From a virus, in the IMG/VR virus record IMGVR_UViG_3300018056_000005, positions 1-28,842 of that record: a DNA stretch of 28,842 bases, one strand, 5' to 3'. Below the pieces are notes generated by a model, which had not been told where the DNA came from, made no database searches, and worked only from the letters and a program-made list of their open reading frames with translations. The first letter of the stretch is position 1, and each line of letters begins with the position of its first letter. The position numbers and the translations under genes are program-made. Positions 6,301-12,385 of this stretch are shown piece after piece.

Positions 6301-9300
6301 CTTGCCGGACTTCATCGCCTCCGCGATGTAGTCACGGAGGGGCTTGATCCCGCCAAGATCGCCCGCGTCGATCTTCGCACCGACCCAGATCGCGGCCTGG
6401 AGGTCCGCCGGCTGCATCCCCATCTTCGCGGCCTGTGTCCGCATCCAGTCCGCGACGAGCGCGTACCGCGCGGGCGTGCCAGAGTAGGTGCCGGCCTCGG
6501 TGGTGGCCTTGGTCTTGGCGGCCTCCTCCGGGTAGAAGATCCCCCACATCCATCGGTCGATCACGACCGCGTTCCGGTCGCCCTTGAGCGCCTGGGCGAA
6601 GTTGTAGACCTTGAGCTGGCTCTTGAGAACGCCCTCCAGGGGCTGGCCTTCGAGCAGGCCCTGGACCGCGCGCTTCGTGAACGCGGACGCGGTCGGGACG
6701 TCGGCGCCGATCTGGGCCGGGTCGAGCCCCTTCTTCCATTTCGCGTACGCGTCGATCGCGTACTCGACGTTCTTCTCGACGCGCATGTTCGGCGACGTGA
6801 CCGCGATCAGGTTCGACATCAATTCCCAGTCGCTGCCAAAGTGCTTCTGTAGTTCCTCGGGAACGCCCACGTACCAGTTGGCGCCGCCCTCGCCCTTCGC
6901 GGCGAGCTTCAGGGCGCGCTTCGTCTCGGGCATCTTCGCGCCGATCGCGCCGGTCTCGTCCTTCATGATCTGGCGTAGAGTCTCCAGGAACGTGGGCGTC
7001 TCGTCGCCCTTGAGGGACTCGACCATCGCCTGGAACTGCGTACGAATGTCCGACAGGCCCTTGAGCGCCGTCTCGTTCTTCGCGAGCTGCTCGTAGGCTG
7101 CGCGGGCCTGTGCCTGTGTCTCGGCGACTCCAGGCATCGCGGCCTTGGCCGACTCGGTCTCCGTGCGAGGCGCGAGCGCGTTCGTGATCCCGGGCTCGCC
7201 CTCCAGGCCGGCGAGCCGCTGCTCGACCGGCGGGAGATTCAGGTTCTCCGACGACAGGAACGCCTTCTGCTCGCCGAACGCCTGGTTCTTGTAGTACGAC
7301 GCCGCCTGGCCGTACACCTCGGTCTGGAGCGCGCGCTTCGCCTCCGGCGACAGGACGTGCTCGGCCTGCGCCAGGAACGCCTGGTATTCGCCGTGAAGTG
7401 AGAAGTCGTTACCGTTCAGGTGCCCGAGGTAGTCGTGGACCGCACGGAACTTAAGGTTCTGCTCCGGCGTCCAGAACGGGTGCTCGATTCCGACATCCGA
7501 CACCTTGAGGTTGCCGGCCTTCATGTCGGCCGCCAGCTCGTCGATCGAGCCGTAGGGCTGCGCGCCATGGACCGTCTCGATGTTGATCTTCTTCGAGATG
7601 TCGTCGTAGAGCTTCTCAGTCTCCGTCATCAGCGCGTCCCACGCCGGCTTCGCGGCCGGGTCGTGCAGCGCCGCGTCGTACTCGCTCGCGATCTTCATTT
7701 CCTCGGGCGTAAGCGGCGCCGCAGGCGCGCCCATCGGGTGCATGCCCTGCGTCGCGTCCTGAATCGGGATGTCGGTCTTGTTCGCGAAGTCGTAGATCGC
7801 CTTCTGTTTGTACTGGCGGCCGAGCGCGATGGCCTCGGCCTGGTCTGGAACGATCACCGAGATGTCAACGTGCGTCGTGCCGGCGTTGTCCTTCCAGGTG
7901 CCTAGGTGCGCGCGCGGGTCCGACAGGACTTCGGCGTTCTTACGCGCGAACGTCCCGAGGTCCTCGGCCGTCAGCGGGCCACGGACCATCATCCCGCGCT
8001 CGGGCGCGATGGAGACCGCAAAGCCCTTGTCGGCCGGCGCGAAGTCGTGGGTCGTGGCGCTGTAGCTGACGCCGCCCTCCGCGTTCGTGCGGTCGATAAT
8101 CTCCTGGGCCTTGAACTGGACGCGGCTCTCGACCGTGTGCGCCTTGATCGCCTCGGGCGTGACTGGCTTACCAGCTTCGACCAGCAGCGTCGAGCCCGTC
8201 TTCGGGTCGTTGAACCAGGTGCCGGAGGCGTCTTCGGCCAGGAACTGGCCCCCGGCCTTCTTGACGGCCGCCTCGCCCCCGCCGGCGGCGCCAGGGACCG
8301 GCATACCGACCGCCCCGCGCTCGCCCCGGACCTCGTCCCAGATCTTGGCGGCCCATTCCTGGACCTCGGGCGTCTGGAGGGCCCGCTTGCCACGCTCCAG
8401 GATCGTCTCCGCGCCGGGGGCAGCAATTTGCTCGACGAACTGCTCGGGGGTCATCTTCGCGGACGCCCCCACGACCGGAGCGGCCTCTGCGGCGGCTCCA
8501 GCCGGCCCCACCGGCGCCTCTCCCGGGGCCTCAGCGAGGCCAGGGACACGCTTTGGCGTCACCTGGCGGGCGGTACCCTCCGCGGTGGCTCCTACCGCCT
8601 CCTTGGCGGCCACACGGCCCGCTGCCGTAGCCTCCTTGGCGACCGCGCCACCGGACTTGACGATCTTCGCCAGCGCGCTCAGGCCGGAGGTGTAGACGGA
8701 GGCCATCCCGGTCCCTACCTCGCCGATCATACGGGCGGCCTCTTTTTTCTCGTTCGCCCGCTGTTCGGGCGTGAGGACCAGCATCCGCTCCCAGTACGGG
8801 ACGGCCTCCGGGAAGTGGAGCTTCGCGTCCGCCAGGTGGGCCTTGATGACCTCGTCCGTGAAGTAGCCCCGGTTGTGGTACTCGACAACCTCGGCGAGCA
8901 TGTGGCCACCGGCGGCGCTGTACGGCGTCGCGGCACTGAACGACCCGAAGAACAGATCACGGACCGTGCCGAGGACGTTGCCGATGCGGTTCGTGTCCTC
9001 GGCCTCGACCCGCAGATCGACGGCGGGCGTGGACTTGCCACTGAGGGCAGTACCGAGCTGGGCTACGCCCTCCTTGGATTGCTTACCGACCGCGCCCACG
9101 GTCTGGACCGCGACATCGCCGACAGTCTCCAGAGGCGACGGGATCGTGCCTTCGGGCCGGCCCGTGACGTCCGGCAGGCCCTCGATCGCGGCACCAAGGC
9201 GACTACCCAGGCCTGGGCCCTCTGGCTTCTTCGTCGCAGGCTTCGGGGCAGGCTTCTGGCCCTCGGGCTGCGCCGCGGCGGCCTTCTCGGCGATCCAGGC

Positions 9301-9357
9301 ATCGAGCTCATCGCGCTCGCGCCGGTAGTACGAGTCGTTGATCTTGCTGTCGCTCAT
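3391..9357 (-). CDS. Giant internal virion / ejection protein with polyvalent-protein domains
   Basis: A 1988-residue protein from ATG 9357, with a GGGAG ribosome site. It occupies the position of T7 gp16, last of the three internal proteins. Visible blocks: a low-complexity Pro/Lys leader; a beta-rich block around 375-535 (GGVSYSATTHDF at 428); a conserved histidine block around 600-700 (HDYLGHL at 641, then GEYQAF and TEVYGQ); a helical block around 780-985 (TSPN near 854, VVIDRWMW near 934); a region at 1332 (LNLLSSPLTHAKNVIGD); GWRPYSLYNP around 1648 after a membrane-like segment; and a C-terminal region around 1775-1800 (INQFRQTVPGWSD) resembling LPD38. I infer a virion protein injected with DNA that may also carry enzymes into the cell. 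No lytic transglycosylase motif was found. Confidence 0.8.
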   Translation of the reverse strand: MSDSKINDSYYRRERDELDAWIAEKAAAAQPEGQKPAPKPATKKPEGPGLGSRLGAAIEGLPDVTGRPEGTIPSPLETVGDVAVQTVGAVGKQSKEGVAQLGTALSGKSTPAVDLRVEAEDTNRIGNVLGTVRDLFFGSFSAATPYSAAGGHMLAEVVEYHNRGYFTDEVIKAHLADAKLHFPEAVPYWERMLVLTPEQRANEKKEAARMIGEVGTGMASVYTSGLSALAKIVKSGGAVAKEATAAGRVAAKEAVGATAEGTARQVTPKRVPGLAEAPGEAPVGPAGAAAEAAPVVGASAKMTPEQFVEQIAAPGAETILERGKRALQTPEVQEWAAKIWDEVRGERGAVGMPVPGAAGGGEAAVKKAGGQFLAEDASGTWFNDPKTGSTLLVEAGKPVTPEAIKAHTVESRVQFKAQEIIDRTNAEGGVSYSATTHDFAPADKGFAVSIAPERGMMVRGPLTAEDLGTFARKNAEVLSDPRAHLGTWKDNAGTTHVDISVIVPDQAEAIALGRQYKQKAIYDFANKTDIPIQDATQGMHPMGAPAAPLTPEEMKIASEYDAALHDPAAKPAWDALMTETEKLYDDISKKINIETVHGAQPYGSIDELAADMKAGNLKVSDVGIEHPFWTPEQNLKFRAVHDYLGHLNGNDFSLHGEYQAFLAQAEHVLSPEAKRALQTEVYGQAASYYKNQAFGEQKAFLSSENLNLPPVEQRLAGLEGEPGITNALAPRTETESAKAAMPGVAETQAQARAAYEQLAKNETALKGLSDIRTQFQAMVESLKGDETPTFLETLRQIMKDETGAIGAKMPETKRALKLAAKGEGGANWYVGVPEELQKHFGSDWELMSNLIAVTSPNMRVEKNVEYAIDAYAKWKKGLDPAQIGADVPTASAFTKRAVQGLLEGQPLEGVLKSQLKVYNFAQALKGDRNAVVIDRWMWGIFYPEEAAKTKATTEAGTYSGTPARYALVADWMRTQAAKMGMQPADLQAAIWVGAKIDAGDLGGIKPLRDYIAEAMKSGKLEQDAFDFFENVGKTMNEEGRINLATTMMLARASIGATLGGMTGDDPESMARNALIGFGVGSIASGKTARAIGQAFAGTKLHGALDDLAAVLKSESGAMVPGAEFKRPFADFAKKPEPPAPTVRQLDPGKKLANDINTKLQFAKKFSRTYDDQIAESLRSNRFSTIEDVLKVDAKVVKPAEVEGTMKDLVGVRDFVMEDLLETFARAKLSGDPALAREARAKYAFAGRVSQHVTDAESALSKGVARGGSPVGAVDMERFSKDLQGIEAAIEGTMKDSQLVEMVTRQADRAAAAKLAETGSRYPQALWNIYYGLNLLSSPLTHAKNVIGDMAGLGLAIADRAMGELVAIPFHVVGKGQGHVRFGETYELVRGAWEMVADSFRAAKPKGAFGYGRDTFRSGESAFGDVTKAGERLRMLGAKVNDAELGGPRALAKVVDLMSTLAQKNLKFMDGTDEFFKVLTFNGEIRAQARRAAAAEGWTGKDFAERLQHYIDKPTTEMLENAHYYAHENTFTKAFDPEAGGWQHLWGAGATAQAISQTPLVRFAATPFFRTPTRLAEFSLTHTPGLNLIAVQTMSDIAAGGAKADLAVGKLVTGLGVAGLTFYAATHGYITGAWPKDLALKERYKGTGWRPYSLYNPWTGKYWSYAGIEPISTMLAGAANLAQYAPHLEDHQFNTVVQAMALSYKDGIFNNPFLQGASDISDVIESMNREDNVGKMLEWVGKRAASLVPFGALGRNLARSASDVERETRTVDDAPPELREMDTVINQFRQTVPGWSDTRPAKMNMITGEPVPAESGWLGFALPYQISSNANDKVLNELVALGGAGLPKEVPRVLGGNMPRDNIIVKESDIKEGVLLTDDERTEFTRLLTHAKNDEGRTLHQELNHQMFEDNEDYKDASKGRDGGRAQIIKQIFREFYITAEEKFKEGHPEVANVIERRQLERDLGRLPSSMEDMKDPMRQMLEEDQRAK

Positions 9358-9360
9358 TCG

Positions 9361-11076
9361 TTACTCCCGTGTGGGGTTGGTGACGGGGGCCGTGTAGCCG
9401 CCGCCCGACTTCGGTGCGACTGTCTCCGCGCCCGACTTCGGCGGGAACCGGGACGCGTTCTCCTGCTGGAGCTTCTCGATCAGGCGCAGCCGCCGGAGCT
9501 TCTCGGCCAGCGCGTCCTTCGCAGGGCCCGGCGGCATCTGCTGGTACTGCGTCCCGAGCGCGCGGGCCTTCGTGTCGAGCAGGGTATCGGGCGCGCCGTC
9601 CTTCGGCGAGGGACCGAGCCCCTCGGCGCGGCGCGCCTCGTTGACCGTCCGGCGGCCAGGGACGCCCACGCGCGACTGCCACTCGGCCCGGTGGCGCTCG
9701 ATCAGCTCCAGCGGAGGCTCTGGGTTCGGGCTGTACTGGTTGCGAACGACCAGCGTCAGGGCCTCGCCCAGGACGGCCTTCTCAAGTTCCTTCGGCGCCT
9801 GCATCGGGCCTGTCGTCGTCAGCCACTGCTTGACGAGCGCCTTCGCGTCGTTCGACTGGCGATTGAGGGGGCTCGACTCGGACTTCTCTTTCTCGTCGAG
9901 CGCACGGAGCCAGGTGGTGCCGGTCTTGAAGGTGAGCTTCTTGTCCGTCACGGCCTTCATGACCTCGGCCTTCAGCGATCGAACCTCCTGGACGTTCGAC
10001 GCGGAGTCGTTCACCCCGTCCACGCGCAGACCGAGATCGCGCGCGAGCGTGGGCTCGTCGTAGTATGTGCCCTGGATCAGGTTGTTCGTCATCGCGTCCC
10101 GGTAGAACCGGTACTTCTCGCCGGAGAGTAGACGCAGGCCGGTCGAGCCACCGAGCATATCCAGCTCCTGGATCGTCATCGGCTGCGTGTCCTTGTCGCC
10201 GCGGAGGCGCTTCTCGACGTCGATCTCGGCGGCCTCCCGGAGCTCCTTCTCTTTGCGCTCGCGGAGCGTGTTTGCGCGCTCCAGGATCGACCACTCCTCG
10301 TTCCGCTTCGAGCGGATGCGCTCCTCGGCCTGGCCCTTGAGCTGGGCGCGCTCCTTGTCCGGGATGTTCTTCAGGAAGGTCCCGCCCTTCTCTTTCTTGT
10401 CCTGGTCGTCGAGCTTGATGTACTCCTCGGGCGCGTCGATCATCAGGCGGTACGCGGCGTCGTACGAGCCGTTCTGGAGAACGCGGAACTTCTGCTTTGC
10501 GCCCTCCTCCTTGTTGATGAGCCCGAGCGAGACGCCGTTGTCGATCTGCTGCGCGAAGGTCTTGTACTCGTCGCTCTGCTCGGGGTCGCCGAGGACGCGA
10601 CCGCGGTTGATACCCTGGACCAGCTGCTTCTCGCCCTGGATCAGCGTCGCGGAGAAGCGATCGACCTTGTACCGGTTCTCGATCTTCGCGGCGCCCGACT
10701 GGTACTCCATCGTCTTTGGAAACAGCTTCGTCTCCAGGGCGAACGAGCCCTCCTTGTCGAGCCCCTTGTACCAGTCGGCCTGCCGGCTCTGTTGGAACGC
10801 GCTGAACTTCTTGCGCGCGTCCTCGGCGTTGTCGCCGCGTAGCGTCTCCTCGAACGCCTCCATCTCCGAGACGGCGCCCATGTAACGCTCGATCGCGAGC
10901 GTATCGCGCTCTAGCTTCTTGACTTTCTGCGCCACAGTCATCCCGGCAAGGCCGGCGCCCTCGACCGCATGCCCCAACTGACCGAGCTGCTTCGAGCGGA
11001 TGTCCTCAGTCGGATTGAGGGGCGTGTCGGGCGACGCGACGTTCGACGAGCCCTCGTAGCGCGGGTAGATTGGCAT
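9361..11076 (-). CDS. Internal virion protein, T7 gp15-like by position
   Basis: A 571-residue protein from ATG 11076, whose codon begins one base before the preceding stop. It is almost entirely helical and highly charged, with long coiled-coil candidates (ERANTLRERKEKELREAAEI and VKKLERDTLAIERYM) and a Pro/Gly-rich tail. T7-type phages place a long helical ejection protein (gp15) between gp14 and gp16, which form the periplasmic DNA channel; this gene has the same neighbours. Direct sequence similarity to gp15 is not visible. A stretch near residues 475-485 (TVNEARRAEGLGP) resembles a motif seen near the C-terminus of some portal proteins, possibly by chance. Confidence 0.7.
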   Translation of the reverse strand: MPIYPRYEGSSNVASPDTPLNPTEDIRSKQLGQLGHAVEGAGLAGMTVAQKVKKLERDTLAIERYMGAVSEMEAFEETLRGDNAEDARKKFSAFQQSRQADWYKGLDKEGSFALETKLFPKTMEYQSGAAKIENRYKVDRFSATLIQGEKQLVQGINRGRVLGDPEQSDEYKTFAQQIDNGVSLGLINKEEGAKQKFRVLQNGSYDAAYRLMIDAPEEYIKLDDQDKKEKGGTFLKNIPDKERAQLKGQAEERIRSKRNEEWSILERANTLRERKEKELREAAEIDVEKRLRGDKDTQPMTIQELDMLGGSTGLRLLSGEKYRFYRDAMTNNLIQGTYYDEPTLARDLGLRVDGVNDSASNVQEVRSLKAEVMKAVTDKKLTFKTGTTWLRALDEKEKSESSPLNRQSNDAKALVKQWLTTTGPMQAPKELEKAVLGEALTLVVRNQYSPNPEPPLELIERHRAEWQSRVGVPGRRTVNEARRAEGLGPSPKDGAPDTLLDTKARALGTQYQQMPPGPAKDALAEKLRRLRLIEKLQQENASRFPPKSGAETVAPKSGGGYTAPVTNPTRE

Positions 11077-11077
11077 C

Positions 11078-11599
11078 TTAATCGTCCGCCGTTCCCGCCG
11101 ACTTCAGGCCGCCGCCGGTCTGTTTGCCGGTGCCGCCAGCGCCACCACCGCCGTAGTAGGAGGTCGCGATCGAGCCCGAGCTGGACAGCAGCGAGATCCC
11201 GGCCGCCATCTCGGGGTCGATCTGGCCGGCCTGCTGCTTCAGGAAGTTCGCCTGAATGTCCTTCCCGCGCGCACTGAGAGTGTAGCCGTACCGGAGGTGC
11301 TGCGCCTCGACCTCCGCGTCGGCAGCGAAGTCCATCTCGGCGAGCAGCGAGGAGCCCTCGCCCACGACCACGCCCGCGGCGCCCGCGCGCGAGTGGAAGC
11401 TGTCGAGCCGCTTCTTGTCCTTCGCGCGCTGTCGCGCGGCCGCGGCCTCGCCCGCCAGGCGCGTCATTGCGGCGTCGTCCTCGCGGATCTTCGCCTGGGT
11501 CTTCAGGTTCTCCTTCTGCTTCTGGGCCGCGTCGTAGGCGGCGTACGCCGAGACCGCCGCACCGATGATCGCGACCGCAAGAAGGGCAATCGTCGCCAT
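11078..11599 (-). CDS. Internal virion protein, T7 gp14-like
   Basis: A 173-residue protein from ATG 11599, with GGAGAG upstream. Residues 3-22 form a membrane segment (TIALLAVAIIGAAVSAYAAY), then a long Ala/Lys/Arg-rich helix, a segment RLDSFHSRAGAAGVVVGEGS, another helix and a Gly-rich tail. The hydrophobic start followed by an amphipathic helix and an R-A-G-A-x-G-V-x-x-x-x-G-S segment is the usual appearance of gp14-type core proteins. In T7, gp14 inserts in the outer membrane during DNA ejection. The place next to the gp15- and gp16-like genes supports the call. Confidence 0.75.
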   Translation of the reverse strand: MATIALLAVAIIGAAVSAYAAYDAAQKQKENLKTQAKIREDDAAMTRLAGEAAAARQRAKDKKRLDSFHSRAGAAGVVVGEGSSLLAEMDFAADAEVEAQHLRYGYTLSARGKDIQANFLKQQAGQIDPEMAAGISLLSSSGSIATSYYGGGGAGGTGKQTGGGLKSAGTADD

Positions 11600-11600
11600 C

Positions 11601-12062
11601 TTAGCTCTCCGGGTAGAAGTACATGAACATGATCCCGTCCTGCGGCGGCTGGGCCATCTTGTAGTGGCGCGGCAGCTTCGTGATCTCCTGGAAGTTCATC
11701 GACCGCAGCAGCCCCAGCATCGCGACGTTGCCCGGCTGCGTGACGCCGATCGCGTACTTCGCGCCGAGCGATCGCCCGATGTCGAGCCGGGACTGCATCA
11801 GCATCCGTGAGTACCCGCGCCCGCGCGCGTGGAACGCGACACAGGTGTCCTGGAGGATGATCGCGATGTCGCCGTTGTCGGCGACGTTCATCGCGAAGGA
11901 CGTGTACGCCACGACGTGCTCAGGATACGGCTCGATCACGATCAGCGTAGGGTTCGCGACATACCAGTCGGTCGGGAGCTGCGCCCACCCCGGGTGGCCG
12001 GCCTCGTACAGGTCGCGGACGTCCTGCTCCAGGTGCTCGGGCATTCGGATGATTTGCATCAT
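11601..12062 (-). CDS. GNAT-family acetyltransferase-like protein
   Basis: 153 residues from ATG 12062 (ATGA overlap with the upstream gene); a second ATG follows at once. The central AFHARGRGYSRMLMQSRLDI carries the acetyl-CoA loop pattern R-x-x-G-x-G/A. It is followed by YAIGVTQPGNVAMLGLLRSM and NFQEITKLPRHYKMAQ, the beta5/alpha4 and late-strand layout of GNAT domains. Proteins of this fold are frequent among podovirus virion genes between the nozzle and gp14 genes. There they may assist assembly or modify virion or host proteins; the substrate is unknown. It pairs with a second GNAT-like gene directly upstream. Confidence 0.75.
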   Translation of the reverse strand: MMQIIRMPEHLEQDVRDLYEAGHPGWAQLPTDWYVANPTLIVIEPYPEHVVAYTSFAMNVADNGDIAIILQDTCVAFHARGRGYSRMLMQSRLDIGRSLGAKYAIGVTQPGNVAMLGLLRSMNFQEITKLPRHYKMAQPPQDGIMFMYFYPES

Positions 12063-12385
12063 GCCTCCAGGTGCAGCACGTAGTGCCGCATGGTGTCGTC
12101 CTCATAGTAGAGCGTGAACCCGAACCAACGTGCCGCGACTGTGAGCTTTCGTTCGGTCGGGTATCCCTTCGCGATGCGAAACGCGACGAACGCGTACTTA
12201 CGCTCGCGCGCCACCTGGAAACCGTGTGAGAGCATCCCCACCAGATCGCCTGCGTTCGCGCCCGGGAACGTGATGACGTGCTCTAGAAAAAATCCGTTCG
12301 CGCCCTCGTGGCCCGTCAGCACGCCCACCGGCCACTGACCCGGCGTGTATGTGACGACAACTTGGCCGTCTTTCACCTCGATCAA
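12059..12385 (-). CDS. Second, compact GNAT-like protein
   Basis: 108 residues. The start is TTG 12385, supported by a GGAG site 7 bases upstream and by a TTGA overlap with the preceding stop. The fold pattern is a short GNAT domain: strand (FFLEHVITFPGANAGDLVGM), helix (LSHGFQVARERKYAFVAFRI), then KLTVAARWFGFTLYYEDDTM and RHYVLHLEA. It lacks the clear acetyl-CoA loop of its neighbour. It resembles the short acetyltransferase-like proteins of podoviruses (the DUF2824 type, P22 gp14-like), some of which act as head or tail assembly factors. Catalysis is doubtful. Confidence 0.55.
   Translation of the reverse strand: MIEVKDGQVVVTYTPGQWPVGVLTGHEGANGFFLEHVITFPGANAGDLVGMLSHGFQVARERKYAFVAFRIAKGYPTERKLTVAARWFGFTLYYEDDTMRHYVLHLEA

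Noticed and set aside
3280-10131. Very long plus-strand open frames (471, 707 and 741 codons) opposite the ejection-protein genes
   Set aside because: Their translations are Arg/Leu/Val/His-rich with no domain-like order, as expected of the antisense of GC-rich coding DNA. The minus-strand genes have recognised families and ribosome sites.
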